Notes: generated from the sequence alone by a model not told the origin. A DNA stretch of 64,000 bases from Clavibacter michiganensis (GCA_002150995.1 MDHJ01000001.1:1550001-1614000), one strand, 5' to 3'; shown: positions 39,246-49,442, numbered from the stretch's first letter. Translations and numbers: made by a program.

Positions 39246-39278
39246 GACGCCCCCTCTCCTCCCGGGACAGGGGGCGTC
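39246..39278. terminator. terminator between the yceI-like gene and the convergent hydrolase
   Basis: GACGCCCCCT at 39246-39255 pairs perfectly with AGGGGGCGTC at 39269-39278, loop 13 bases. Confidence 0.75.
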
Positions 39279-39297
39279 GTCGTGCCCGCCGTCCGGC

Positions 39298-40230
39298 TCA
39301 GCCGAGGCGGCCGAGCGCGCGCAGGGTCTCGACAGGGCGCTCGACGTGCGCGAAGTGCCCGGCGTCCCGGACGACCGCGGACCGGAGCGCGGGGATCGTG
39401 CGCGCGAGGAGGCCGAGGTCGGCCGGGGAGACGAAGACGTCGTCGTCGCCGCGCACGGCGACGACCGGGCACACGATGCGCGCCCAGAGCCCGTCGGCGT
39501 CGTAGCCGCGCGTGACCTCCGCGGCGAGGGAGAACGCGCGCGGACGCGCCTCCGTCGCGATGGCCGCGACGACGGAGGCGCGCACGCGCCAGCCGTGCGC
39601 GAAGAGCGGCAGGGCGACGGGGCGCATCAGCCGGATGCGGCCGACCCCGCGGATGAGAGCGGTGCCCGGGCGGCCGAGGCGGCGCATGGTGCGCATCACC
39701 CCGAGCATCATCGTGAAGCCGGGGATGACCCGGAACGCGCGGACGGGATGCGCGACGCTCTCGATGACCGAGTAGGTGGTGGGGGAGACGAGCTCCACGG
39801 AGACCGCGCGACCCGGTTCCCCGGCAGCCAGGTGCAGGGCGATGAAGCCGCCCATCGAGTGGCCGACGAGGCGCCAGCGCGCGTAGCCGAGGCCGTCGAC
39901 CACCGCGCGGACGGCGTCGGCGATGGCGTCGACGGTGGCCTCTCCGTCCGTCGCGTCGAGCTCGGAGCCGCCCCATCCGGGCAGGTCGATCGCCACCACG
40001 TCCGAGAAGGGGACGCCCGCCTGGCGCGCGGTGCGGAGCAGGGGCGTCCACGTGGTCCAGGAGCCGGCGGCGCCGTGCAGCATCACCGTCGCCGTGTCGG
40101 AGCCGCGGCGCTCCGCGTGGTGGTGCCGCACGGCGCCGAGGCCCGTCGGCGTGGTGCCGGGCACGAGGCCCGAGGCGCCGGGATCCGGGTCGAGCTCGAG
40201 CGGGCTGTATCCGGGGAGCGGCCGTGTCAC
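39298..40230 (-). CDS. alpha/beta hydrolase, coupled to the FUSC exporter
   Basis: A 310-residue hydrolase: TVMLHGAAGSWTTW (oxyanion), VAIDLPGWGGSE, nucleophile elbow LVGHSMGGFIAL, VVAVRGDDDVFV (acid) and RDAGHFAHVERP (His). It starts at GTG 40230 within the stop of the FUSC gene (GTGA overlap), so the two proteins are made together. The hydrolase could modify a compound exported by the FUSC protein, but this is inferred from the overlap alone. Confidence 0.88.
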   Translation of the reverse strand: MTRPLPGYSPLELDPDPGASGLVPGTTPTGLGAVRHHHAERRGSDTATVMLHGAAGSWTTWTPLLRTARQAGVPFSDVVAIDLPGWGGSELDATDGEATVDAIADAVRAVVDGLGYARWRLVGHSMGGFIALHLAAGEPGRAVSVELVSPTTYSVIESVAHPVRAFRVIPGFTMMLGVMRTMRRLGRPGTALIRGVGRIRLMRPVALPLFAHGWRVRASVVAAIATEARPRAFSLAAEVTRGYDADGLWARIVCPVVAVRGDDDVFVSPADLGLLARTIPALRSAVVRDAGHFAHVERPVETLRALGRLG

Positions 40231-41270
40231 TCGGCTCCGCCGATGATCTCCGAGCGGATGCGGCGGATGTCCTCCAGGAGCGAGCCGATGAGGATCCAGT
40301 GCTCCTCGCTCGGCTGCATCACCACGAGGGGCGCGGTGAGCGCCGGCTCCTCGTGCGGGGGCGCGCCGGCCTCGCCGTCGACGGGGATCGCGTGCTCGGC
40401 CAGCAGGCGGACGTCGTGGGCGGCCCGCGTGAGCTCGGTCGCGATGCCGCGCACCACCGGCTCCTCGGCGAGCGACGGGTCGTAGCGGTCGTGCACCGCG
40501 CGCGTCATGCCGACGATCCGGTTGACCAGCACGGTGAGCGTCGCGAGCAGCTCCCGGTCGGCCTCCAGGAGCGTCCGGTGCCGCCGTCGGAGCGGGTTGA
40601 GCGTCAGGCTCTCGAGCCCCCGGTCGACCTCGGCGACGGCCTGCGTGTGCCGCGGCCGCAGCTCGCGGGCGACGAGCAGCATGCGGTGCAGCTCCTCCCG
40701 GTCGACCGGCTCCGCCAGCGCGCCGGCCAGCCGGTCGAGGGCGGCGGCGCAGTCGCCCGCGAGGCCCACCACGGCGCGTCGGCTCGCCTCGTGCAGCACG
40801 GGCGGCGCGATCGCGAGGTTGACGACGACGCCGATGGCGGCGCCGAGGATCGTCTCCACGATGCGGTCGACCGCGTAGACCGGCGAGAGCTGGCCGATCG
40901 CGAGCACGAGCATGGCGCTGATGGGGATCTGCGTGCTCGACCCGGGCGTCAGCCGGAAGACCCACCCCACGAGCACCGCCACGACGACCGCGGCGAGCAC
41001 CACGCCGCTCGACGTGCCGAACGCCAGGCCGAGGACCAGCGCGAGCACCACGCCGGTGATCACGCCGAGGCTGCGCTCGACCGCCTTCCCGAAGGTCTGG
41101 TTGATGCTCGGCTGCACGACCAGCAGCGCGGCGATGGTCGCGAAGATGGGCAGCTGCGCGGGCAGCAGGGCGATGCAGGCGAACCAGGCGATGACCGCGG
41201 CGACCGAGGTCTTGACCACCTGGACGAACGGGATCCGCGTGGTGGTGCGGACGGTCGTGGTGATGCGCAC
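40227..41270 (-). CDS. FUSC-family membrane protein (aromatic acid exporter-like)
   Basis: A 347-residue protein with six hydrophobic helices in the first 165 residues (starting FVQVVKTSVAAVIAWFACIA) and a helical cytoplasmic domain of about 180 residues. The hallmark is VVQPSINQTFGKAVERSLG, the FUSC/ArAE motif region. It is a half-size member compared with the 650-residue duplicated forms, so it should dimerise. Family members export aromatic acids and related compounds. The start is GTG with GGAGG upstream. Confidence 0.87.
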   Translation of the reverse strand: MRITTTVRTTTRIPFVQVVKTSVAAVIAWFACIALLPAQLPIFATIAALLVVQPSINQTFGKAVERSLGVITGVVLALVLGLAFGTSSGVVLAAVVVAVLVGWVFRLTPGSSTQIPISAMLVLAIGQLSPVYAVDRIVETILGAAIGVVVNLAIAPPVLHEASRRAVVGLAGDCAAALDRLAGALAEPVDREELHRMLLVARELRPRHTQAVAEVDRGLESLTLNPLRRRHRTLLEADRELLATLTVLVNRIVGMTRAVHDRYDPSLAEEPVVRGIATELTRAAHDVRLLAEHAIPVDGEAGAPPHEEPALTAPLVVMQPSEEHWILIGSLLEDIRRIRSEIIGGAE

Positions 41271-41323
41271 TGCGGCCTCCGGCGGCGGTCTCGGGTGCCT
41301 CCATCATCCCGGAGCGGGACCGG

Positions 41324-44300
41324 TCAGGCGACCCGGGCCTCGTCGCCCTCGGCACCGTCGCCGCCGCCCGCCGCCGCGCGCTGCCGCCGGGCGTCCTGCC
41401 AGCGCGCCCACATCTCCTTCAGGTCCCACGCGTCCTCCGCCTGGATGGAGACGCCGCGCTCGCCCGTGCGCCGCGTGCGCCCGCGGATGACGAGCAGGCG
41501 CGTGCCGAACAGCATGGGCCCCGCCCGCTGCTGCGCCTCGTCGAAGAAGGTGGAGTCGGAGCAGCCGGTGCCGTCGTCGAGGCTGATGAACACGACGCGC
41601 TTGCCGCTGCGCATGGGCGGGGTCTGGGTGGCGATGCGGATCCCCGCGACGACGACCTCGGATCCGCTGCGCATCCCCAGCAGGTCGCCCGCGGGACGAC
41701 CCCGAGCTCGTCGAGCATCGGCCGGTAGCTCTCCAGCACGTGCTCGGTGACCTCCATCTGCAGGATGTCGAGCTCGGCGACGACCCGCTCGCGGCCGTCG
41801 GGATCGGGCGAGCCGCGCGGGATGAGGTCGCGGTCGTCGACGAACAGCGGCAGCTGCCCCGCCGGATCGGCGGGCCGCGCGGCGCGCGCCGTGAGCCGCC
41901 GGACGAACGCCATGACGTCGCCGCGGGATGCCGGTCCGCGGGCGGCGAGGTCGTCGGCGGACGTCGCGAGCGAGTCGAGCGCGCCCACCGCGGCCAGCCG
42001 CTCGAGCAGCGCGCGCGACGGCTGCGCCTTCGCGTAGAAGTCGGTGATGGAGTCGTACGGCTGCCCCCGCTCGATGCGCTCCATCTCGGCCGCGCTCATG
42101 CCGTGCACGTCCTGCAGCGACAGCCGGATGCCCAGCTCGCCGATCCGCGTGCGCCCCGTGGTCGCCTCGCCCTCCACGCGCTCCACGCGGTAGACGCCCC
42201 GCGACAGGTTCACGTCGAGCGGCAGCACGGGCACCCCCATGCGCCGGGCCTCGGTGAGGAGCAGGCGCTTGGGGTACATGCCGGGGTCGTGCGTGAGGAT
42301 CCCCGCGAGGAACTCGGCCGGGTAGTGGGTCTTCAGCCACGCGCTCTGCCAGGTGGGCAGGGCGAACGCCGCGCCGTGCGCCTTGCAGAACCCGAACGAC
42401 CCGAAGCCCTTCAGCGCCTTCCAGACGCGCTCGACGTCGGCGTCGGAGAACGGGCGCACGCCCGTGCGCCCGTCGACGTGCCGGGCCGTGCGCTCCCGGA
42501 AGGCGGCCTCGACCACGGTGTCCTGCCGCTCCATGTTGCGGCGGAGCTCGTCGGCCTCGGCGAGGGAGACCTGCATGCAGTCCGCGAAGATGCGGATGAC
42601 CTGCTCGTGGTAGATGACCACGCCGAAGGTGGGCGCGAGGAACGGCGCGAACCGGGGGTGCAGGTAGTCGGGTCGGGTGATGCCGTGCTTCGTGTCGAGG
42701 AACGGCGCGACCATGTTGCCCTTCATGGGGCCCGGCCGGAACAGCGAGATGTCGGCGATGAGGTCCTCGTACACGTCGGGCTGCATCTTGCCGATGAGCT
42801 CCCGCTGCCCGGGCGACTCGATCTGGAACATCCCGAGCGTGTGGGTGGTGCGGATGGCCTGGAACGTCTCCTCGTCGTCGTGGGGGATCTCGTCGAGCTC
42901 GATGCGTCCGTCGCGGTGCACGTAGCGCGCGTCCACCGGGACGCCGCCCGCGACGGCCGAGCGCGTGCCGTGGATGCGGTGGATCTCCTCCAGCGCGTAG
43001 GCCATGGTGCTCTGCATCCGGACGCCCAGGATGTCGAGCTTCAGGAGCCCCATGTCGTCGATGTCGTCCTTGTCGAACTGGCTCATGGGCAGGCCCATGC
43101 CGCTCGGCTGCACGGGGCTCGTGCTGAGGAGGTCGGAGTCGCCGAGGATCACGCCGCACGGGTGCATGGAGATGTGCCGGGGGAGGCGGTCGAGCCGCTC
43201 CGTGAGGTCGACCAGCAGGTCGATGCTCGGGTCGTCGCGCACGAGGTCGGCGATGGGCTTGAGCTCCGGCTTCGTCTCGAGCACCTCGCGGAACTCCCGC
43301 GCGTTGAAGCGCCAGATGTTCTTGGCGATGAAGTCGATCTGCTGCTCGTCGAGGTCGAGCGCGAGCCCCGCGTCGCGCGCGGCGCCGCGCGCCCGGTAGG
43401 TGTTCTGCATCGACAGCAGCGTGACCCGGTTGCTGCCGTACCTCTCGAACACCCGGTGGTACACCTCGTGCCGCCGGGCGGACTCGACGTCGATGTCGAT
43501 GTCGGGCAGCGTCGAGCGCACCTTGCCGAGGAAGCGCTCGAAGAGGAGGTCGTGCTCGAGCGGGTCGACGTTGGAGATGCGCAGGAGGTAGTTGACGAGG
43601 CTGCCCGCGCCGGATCCCCGCGCCTGGTTGCGCACGCCCATGTCGCGCATGAGGGAGCACACGTCGGCGACGGTGAGGAAGTAGGTGGCGAAGCCGAAGC
43701 CCGTGATGGTCTGCAGCTCGGTGCGCATGCGGGCGAGCACGCGCTGCCGCATCGACTCGTCGACGTGCCCGAACCGCTCGGTGACGCCCGCCTCCGCCTT
43801 CCGCCAGAGCGCCTCGTCCGGGTCGCCCGTGACGCCGATGACCGACTTCTCCGGCAGCTTCGGCTTCCGCCAGGCGAGGTCCGAGTCCGGATCGAGGCGG
43901 CAGCGGTCGGCGAGCTCCTCGGTGGCGCGCAGCAGCGCCTCGCCCGCCCGCCGGTCGAGCGACGACGTGCCCGCGATCTCCCGGGCGATGCCCTGCATCT
44001 CGGCGGGCGGCTTGAGCCACGCCTGGCCGTTGGGCTGGAGGCGGAACGAGCCGAGCGGCCGGAGCGTGCCCGCGGCGTCGAGCACGTCTCCCGTGAGGGC
44101 GTCGTCGGGCTCCAGGTAGCGGACGGCGTTGGTGAGCACCGCGGGGACGCGGTGGGCGTCGGCGAGCTCCATCATCCGCGCGGCGTGGCGGAGGCTCGCG
44201 GACTCGCCGGGCTCCGTGTAGTGGCACACCACCTCGACGACGACCGCGCCGGGCAGGAGCCTCGACCACTCGGTCAGGTGGCGGGACGCGAGCGCGTGGT

Positions 44301-44754
44301 CGCCCGCCGCGACGGCCCGGCCGACGTCGGAGTCCGGCCCCAGCATGACCGTGCCGACGGGCCCGTCCTCGCCGAGGAGGAACGCGGGCGGACGGGTGCG
44401 CGGGATCCCCGCCGGCGCGCTGCGCGCGGTGCTCCGTGCGGTGCCGCGCCCGTGGCTCGCGCTGATGAGGCGGCTGAGCGCCGCCCAGCCCTGCCCCTGC
44501 ACGCCGCCGTGGGCGAGCACGGTCACGCGGCCCGGGTGCTCGCCCGTGAGGCCGAGCTCCGCGCCGACCACGGGGGAGACCCCGGCCGCGATGGAGCGGC
44601 GGATGTGGCGGACGGCCCCGTAGAGCCCGTCCCGGTCGGTGACGGCCGCGGCCGACGCGCCGCGCTCGGCGACCCGGTCGACCAGCGTCTCGGGCGCCGT
44701 GGTGCCGAAGTGGGCGGAGAACGCGGACGCGACGTGCAGGTGGGTGAAGCTCAC
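41324..44754 (-). CDS. dnaE2: error-prone DNA polymerase III alpha subunit, frame broken near 3' end
   Basis: SOS mutagenesis polymerase of about 1143 residues. A PHP domain opens the protein (SFTHLHVASAFSAHFG; VTDRDGLYGAVR), then the polymerase core with the catalytic PDIDIDVE and GSGAGSLVNYLL, the fingers (GFCKAHGAAFALPTWQS), and a C-terminal OB domain (VVVAGIRIATQTPP). A missing C at 41693-41695 shifts the frame before the OB domain; VVPAGDLLGMRSG is restored by repair. The start is GTG 44754 with GGGAGG six bases upstream; an in-frame GTG at 44760 is an alternative. An SOS box lies 58 bases upstream. No imuA/imuB partner lies beside it. Confidence 0.94.
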
Positions 44755-44811
44755 GTGCACCTCCCGGCGATGTCCCCTCGCGTCCTCCCCGGACGCGACG
44801 TTCGAACGGAT

Positions 44812-44827
44812 GTTCGACTCGCCCAGT
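44812..44827. promoter_or_regulatory. SOS box (LexA site) of dnaE2
   Basis: TCGAAC-GGAT-GTTCGA is a perfect match to the actinobacterial LexA consensus TCGAAC-N4-GTTCGA. It lies between dnaE2 and the divergent G6PDH-like gene, 58 bases from the dnaE2 start. Confidence 0.93.
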
Positions 44828-44857
44828 CTAGGTCGGCTCCCGCGCGGTCGCGACCCG

Positions 44858-44863
44858 TAGTCT
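44858..44863 (+). promoter_or_regulatory. leaderless -10 box for the G6PDH-like gene
   Basis: TAGTCT, six bases (CGGAGG), then ATG at 44870. The spacer itself looks like a ribosome binding site. Confidence 0.5.
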
Positions 44864-44869
44864 CGGAGG

Positions 44870-46237
44870 ATGACCAGCGAACCCTCCACCCTCGTCATCC
44901 TCGGCGCCAGCGGCGACCTCACGGAACGCCTCCTCCTGCCGGGTCTCGGCAGCCTCGTGGCGAGCGATCGGGGGCGCCGCATCCAGCTCATCGGCACCGG
45001 TCGGAGCGAGCGGACGCCCGAGGAGTGGACGGGCACGGTCAAGGCCGCGTTCGACTCGGTGGACGCCACGGGGCGCCGGGCGGCGGGCATCGTCTCGTCC
45101 ACGAGGTACGTCCAGGCCGACCCCACCGACCTCGACGACCTGAAGCGCATCCTGGAGGCGTGCGAGGGCGCCCCCGCCCTCTACTTCGCGCTCCCGCCGG
45201 CCATCTCCATCAAGGTGTGCGAGCAGCTCGAGAGGATCGACCTGCCGGAGGGCACGACGCTGGCGCTCGAGAAGCCCTTCGGGTCGAACAGCCGGAGCGC
45301 AGCCCAGCTGAACCGCCAGCTGCTGAAGCTCGTGCCGGAGGACCGCATCCACCGCACCGACCACTTCCTCGGCCTCTCCACGGTGCTCAACCTCGTCTCG
45401 CTGCGCTTCGCCAACCGGTTCTTCGAGTCGGTGTGGAGCGCGCGCGACATCGAGAAGGTCGAGATCCTCTACGACGAGACCCTGGCGCTCGAGGGCCGCG
45501 CCGCGTACTACGACAAGTCGGGCGCGCTCGTCGACATGATCCAGAGCCACCTGCTGCAGGTGCTCGCGGTGTTCGCCATGGAGCCGCCCGCCAGCATCGA
45601 CCCGGACGACCTGCGCTCGAACATCGCCTCGGTGCTCCGCGCCACGGAGGTGTGGGACGGCGACCCGGTGGCGCACAGCCGCCGCGCCCGCTACACCGCG
45701 GGCTCCGTCGAGGGCGCCAAGGTCCCCGCCTACGCCAAGGAGGACGGGGTGGACCCCGCGAACCAGACGGAGACGCTCGCCGAGGTCACCTTCGGCATCG
45801 CCAACGCCCGCTGGGCCGGCGTCCCGTTCCGCCTGCGCTCGGGCAAGGCCCTCAAGGAGTCGTCCAAGCGCATCGTCGTCACGTTCAAGCCCGTGGCGCA
45901 CCTGCCCCGAGGGCTCCACGGGTCGGCCCGGCCCGACCGGCTCGTCATCGACCTGAAGCCCGACAGCATCTCACTCGAGGTCACCATGGACGGCACGGGC
46001 GAGCCCTTCACGCTCACCCAGGCCACCTTCCGCACGCAGTTCGCGCAGCCGGAGCTCACGCCGTACGGCGAGGTGCTCGACGGCATCCTCGCGGGCGATC
46101 CGCGCCTGTCGGTCCGCGGCGACGTGGCCGAGCGCTGCTGGCGCATCGTCGCGCCCGTCATGCGCGCCTGGAAGGGCGACCGCGTGCCGATGGCCGAGTA
46201 CCGCGCCGGGTCCGTGGGCCCGACCGCCTGGCGCTGA
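44870..46237 (+). CDS. glucose-6-phosphate dehydrogenase family protein with altered active site
   Basis: A 455-residue member of the G6PDH family. The NADP loop is VILGASGDLTERLLLPGL, followed by ALEKPFG and YFALPP. The substrate-site signature normally RIDHYLGK reads RTDHFLGL at residues 162-169, so the catalytic histidine is kept but the lysine that contacts the sugar phosphate is leucine (L169). LRSGKAL and the C-terminal LDGILAGD are normal. Similar paralogues exist beside a canonical zwf in Actinobacteria. It may act on another sugar phosphate, or with altered efficiency. The gene is alone, not with tal, opcA or pgl. Confidence 0.85.
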   Translation: MTSEPSTLVILGASGDLTERLLLPGLGSLVASDRGRRIQLIGTGRSERTPEEWTGTVKAAFDSVDATGRRAAGIVSSTRYVQADPTDLDDLKRILEACEGAPALYFALPPAISIKVCEQLERIDLPEGTTLALEKPFGSNSRSAAQLNRQLLKLVPEDRIHRTDHFLGLSTVLNLVSLRFANRFFESVWSARDIEKVEILYDETLALEGRAAYYDKSGALVDMIQSHLLQVLAVFAMEPPASIDPDDLRSNIASVLRATEVWDGDPVAHSRRARYTAGSVEGAKVPAYAKEDGVDPANQTETLAEVTFGIANARWAGVPFRLRSGKALKESSKRIVVTFKPVAHLPRGLHGSARPDRLVIDLKPDSISLEVTMDGTGEPFTLTQATFRTQFAQPELTPYGEVLDGILAGDPRLSVRGDVAERCWRIVAPVMRAWKGDRVPMAEYRAGSVGPTAWR

Positions 46238-46253
46238 TCGGCTCCGACCCGCG

Positions 46254-46281
46254 CCGACCCGCGTAGAGCCGCGCGGGTCGG
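46254..46281 (+). terminator. terminator of the G6PDH-like gene
   Basis: CCGACCCGCG at 46254-46263 pairs perfectly with CGCGGGTCGG at 46272-46281, loop 8 bases; a further GCCGACCCGC copy follows at 46283-46292. Confidence 0.7.
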
Positions 46282-46351
46282 GGCCGACCCGCTTCGCCTG
46301 ACGGCTCGCTGGGGGTCCTGGTCCCGCCGCGGCGGCGGCCCGGTCGCGCCC

Positions 46352-46357
46352 TAGCGT
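46352..46357 (+). promoter_or_regulatory. leaderless -10 box for the dienelactone hydrolase
   Basis: TAGCGT, six bases, then ATG at 46364. Confidence 0.55.
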
Positions 46358-46363
46358 GAGGGC

Positions 46364-47134
46364 ATGCCCGTCACGCTCACCGACATCCCGCTGCCCGCCG
46401 CCGGCCCCGGAGCGTCTCCGGGCCTCCACGGCGTCCTCGCCGTGCCCGAGGGCGAGGGGCCGTGGCCGGCGGTCGTGGTGGTGCACGAGGCGTTCGGCGT
46501 GACCGCCGTCATGCGCCGCCAGGCCGAGCGCCTGGCGGAGGCCGGGTTCCTCGCGCTCATGCCCGACCTCTTCTCCGCCGGCGGCGCGCGCCGCTGCCTC
46601 GCGTCCACGTTCCGCACGCTCGCCGCGGGGGAGGGGCGCGCGTTCGTCGACGTCGAGTCCGCCCGCCGGCTGCTCGTCGGCCGGTCCGACTGCACCGGAC
46701 GCGTGGGCGTCATCGGCTTCTGCATGGGCGGCGGCTTCGCCCTCGCGGCGGCCTCCCGCGGCTTCGACGCGTCGAGCGTCAACTACGGCATGCTCCCGGC
46801 GGACCTCGACGGCGTGCTCGACGGCGCCTGCCCGATCGTCGCCAGCTACGGCGGGCGCGACCGTCAGCTGGCGGGATCCGCCGACCGGCTCGAGGCCGCC
46901 CTCGCCGTGCACGGGATCCCGCACGACGTGCGCGAGTACCCGGACGCCGGTCACGCCTTCCTCAACGACGCCGAGACGGGTCCGCGCCCGCTGCGTCCCG
47001 TGCTGCGGGCCGTCGGCATGGGACCCGAGCCCGCCTCCGCGGCGGACGCGTGGCGCCGCATCGACGCGTTCCTCGACGCGCACCTCCGCGCCGACCACGC
47101 GGACGGCGCCCCGGCGGGCGCGGCAGGCTCCTAA
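46364..47134 (+). CDS. dienelactone hydrolase family protein
   Basis: A 256-residue alpha/beta hydrolase with a cysteine nucleophile: VVVVHEAFGVTAVMRRQ near the start, the elbow VIGFCMGGGFAL (Cys), VASYGGRD (acid) and YPDAGHAFLND (His). This is the DLH triad. The enzyme hydrolyses lactone or ester bonds; no chlorocatechol or other aromatic pathway genes lie nearby, so a general role is likelier. The ATG is fixed by the -10 box six bases upstream. Confidence 0.9.
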   Translation: MPVTLTDIPLPAAGPGASPGLHGVLAVPEGEGPWPAVVVVHEAFGVTAVMRRQAERLAEAGFLALMPDLFSAGGARRCLASTFRTLAAGEGRAFVDVESARRLLVGRSDCTGRVGVIGFCMGGGFALAAASRGFDASSVNYGMLPADLDGVLDGACPIVASYGGRDRQLAGSADRLEAALAVHGIPHDVREYPDAGHAFLNDAETGPRPLRPVLRAVGMGPEPASAADAWRRIDAFLDAHLRADHADGAPAGAAGS

Positions 47135-47239
47135 CGCATCCGGCCGCGCGCCGAGGAGACGCTCCACCGGCCTCGGTTACCCTGTGGGGATCCGGGCGAC
47201 CACGCCCGAGCCTCCCCGCCCGGCGACGAGAGACCCACC

Positions 47240-48501
47240 ATGCAGCATGCCCCCCAGAGGACCCGCGCCGATCGGGCCCGCGTCAGCGGCATCGCCCGCC
47301 ACGGACGACTGCGCGCCCGAGCGCCGGTCGCGCGGTGGCGAAGGCCGTCGCCGCGATCGCCGCGGTGTCGCTCGTCGCGACGGTCTCCGTCGTCGCCATC
47401 GCCTTCTGGGACCTCTCCCGCACGGTCTCCGCCAACCAGGTCGACATCTCCGGCGGGCAGAGCCTCCCGCCGTCGCTCGGCGGCATCGACGGCGGCGCGA
47501 ACATCCTCATCGTCGGCAGCGACAGCCGCGCGGGCCAGGGCGACGGGTACGGCGCCGCGGCGGACGTGGGCACGGCGACGCTCAACGACGTGACGATGCT
47601 CCTCCACATCAGCGAGGACAGCACCCGCGCCACGGTCGTCTCGTTCCCGCGCGACATGCTCGTCCCGATCCCCGCCTGCGAGGGTCCCGACGGCACCCAG
47701 TACGCGGCCTCGACGCGCGCGCAGCTCAACGAGTCGCTGTCCCGGGGCGGCTTCGACTGCACCGTGCGCATGGTCGAGGGCCTCACGGGCCTCGACATCC
47801 CGTACGGCGGCGTCGTGCAGTTCAACGGCGTGGTCGAGATGTCCAACGCCGTGGGCGGCGTCGAGGTGTGCGTGGCCAACGGCATCTACGACCCCAAGAC
47901 CGACCTGTCGCTCGACCCGGGCCTCCACAGCCTCAAGGGCAAGGACGCCGTGCAGTTCCTCCGCACCCGCTACGGCGTGGGCGACGGCAGCGACATCTCC
48001 CGGATCGGCAACCAGCAGGTGTTCCTCAGCGCTCTCGTGCGGACCATCAAGAGCACGGACACGCTGACGAACCCCGCGAAGCTGTACGGCATCGCGCGCG
48101 CCGTGGTCGACAACATGCAGCTCTCCACCTCGCTGGCGGACCTCGACACGCTCGTCTCGGTGGCGCTCACCTTCAAGGACATCCCGCTCGACGACGTCGT
48201 GTTCCTGCAGTACCCCGGCACGGTGCTCGCCAACGGCCGCGTGCAGCCCGACGAGGCGGCCGCCGCGCAGCTGGTGGGCCTCCTCGCGTCGGACGCGGAC
48301 TTCTCCCTCGGCCAGGCCGCGCCGTCCGACGAGTCCGGCAGCGTCCCCGCCGACGGCGCGACCACGCCGCCCGCGACGGAGGAGCCCCCGACGGACGGCT
48401 CGACGCCGACCCCCACGCCGTCCTCCACCTCGGAGGTGCTCGACGCGAGCATCACCGGGCAGACCGCGGCGCAGAACACCTGCTCCAACGGCCAGGGCTG
48501 A
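47240..48501 (+). CDS. LytR-CpsA-Psr (LCP) family cell-wall polymer ligase, frame broken near 5' end
   Basis: Transfers anionic or glycan polymers from lipid carriers to peptidoglycan. About 420 residues after adding one base between 47311 and 47335, which joins the basic N-terminus (MQHAPQRTRADRARV) to the membrane helix AVAAIAAVSLVATVSVVAIAF. The extracellular LCP domain has NILIVGSDSRAGQG, TLNDVTMLLHIS, VVSFPRDMLV (pyrophosphate-binding Arg) and RTRYGVGDGSDISRIGNQQ. A Pro/Thr/Ser-rich stretch and a cysteine near the end (NTCSNGQG) close the protein. Unrepaired, the helix and domain would have no start codon. Confidence 0.9.
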
Positions 48502-48525
48502 TCCGAGGGGCATCCGAAGCGGACC

Positions 48526-48541
48526 AGCCGCCGCGGCGGCT
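48526..48541. terminator. 16-base palindrome between convergent LCP and pnuC genes
   Basis: AGCCGCCGCGGCGGCT is a perfect palindrome in the 46-base gap. It may act as a weak bidirectional terminator. Confidence 0.45.
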
Positions 48542-48547
48542 CCGGGC

Positions 48548-49246
48548 CTAGCGGTCGGTCGGCGCCTCGACGATGCGCGGATCCGGGAACGCGGTCTCCA
48601 CCGCGGGGGCGTCGCCGCCGCGCGCCCGCATCCAGACGAAGAACCCCACGAGGGTGAAGGCGCCGTAGAAGACGTACATGAAGGCGGAGGCGTAGTAGCC
48701 CGCGCTCACGAGCAGCGGCACGCCCACGAGGTCGACGGCGACCCAGATCAGCCAGAACTCGACCCAGCCCTTGGCCATGCCGTAGGTGGCGAGGAGCGAG
48801 CCGACGAAGATCCAGGCGTCGGCCCAGACGGGCTCGTAGGAGCCGAGGGCGCGGAAGACGGGCGTGAGGATCGCGGTCCCGCCGACCAGGGCCACCACCA
48901 GCAGGACCCGCTGCCGGCCCGAGGCCCACTGCGGGACGACCGGCGCGCCGCCGTGCCGGGCCTGGCGCCAGCGGTGCCAGCCGTAGACGGAGACGGCGAT
49001 GAACATGACCTGGCGTCCGGCCTGGCCGAGCAGGTTGACGGGGTTCGGCGTGCCGAACACGGCGCCGAGGAACACGGTGAACAGCAGCACGTTGCCGACG
49101 ATGCCGACCGGCCACGCCCAGACCTTCCGGCGCATGCCGCCGAGCGCGCTGGCGAGGCCGAAGAGGTTGCCGACGATCTCGCGCCAGAGCACCGTCTGGT
49201 CGCCGATGCGGAGCTGCGCGTCGAACAGCCACTCGAGTGCCGCCAT
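48548..49246 (-). CDS. pnuC: nicotinamide riboside transporter PnuC
   Basis: A 232-residue membrane protein with seven predicted helices. PnuC hallmarks: an early WLFDAQ..., the AWPVGIVGNVLLF helix, a QVMFIAVSVYGWHRW helix (tryptophans of the substrate pocket), and the later YGMAKGWVEFWLIWVAVDLVG helix. It imports nicotinamide riboside by facilitated diffusion, with trapping by a kinase encoded elsewhere. PnuC-like proteins can also carry other vitamins, but no TPP or other riboswitch was recognised in the 190 bases upstream. GGAGGA precedes the ATG. Confidence 0.9.
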   Translation of the reverse strand: MAALEWLFDAQLRIGDQTVLWREIVGNLFGLASALGGMRRKVWAWPVGIVGNVLLFTVFLGAVFGTPNPVNLLGQAGRQVMFIAVSVYGWHRWRQARHGGAPVVPQWASGRQRVLLVVALVGGTAILTPVFRALGSYEPVWADAWIFVGSLLATYGMAKGWVEFWLIWVAVDLVGVPLLVSAGYYASAFMYVFYGAFTLVGFFVWMRARGGDAPAVETAFPDPRIVEAPTDR

Positions 49247-49401
49247 GCGGGTCCTCCTCCGTGCGCCGCGGTCCGGGTGATCGCGTGCGGGGGCGCCGTG
49301 CACGGCGCCGCAGGGGTGAAGCCGCGGATGCGCCGTGCTATTCCCCGTGGGCCGCCGTGCGTCGCCGTGCGTCCTCCCGCGGCGAGCGCCCGGCCATGGC
49401 G

Positions 49402-49442
49402 CGGCGGCCACGGCGGCCACGGCGGCCACGGCGGCCACGGCG
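49402..49442 (+). repeat. 9-bp tandem repeat CGGCGGCCA
   Basis: About four and a half uninterrupted copies end exactly at the stop codon of the DUF6504 gene. They also lie in the pnuC upstream region, so copy number could change its leader. Confidence 0.75.

Noticed and set aside
41740..46266. A 1508-codon plus-strand frame across dnaE2
   Set aside because: Antisense shadow of dnaE2 with no recognisable domain; the G6PDH-like gene at its end is in another frame.
49247..49401. TPP or other vitamin riboswitch upstream of pnuC
   Set aside because: No conserved riboswitch core was found; only a GGCGCCGTGCACGGCGCC palindrome is visible.
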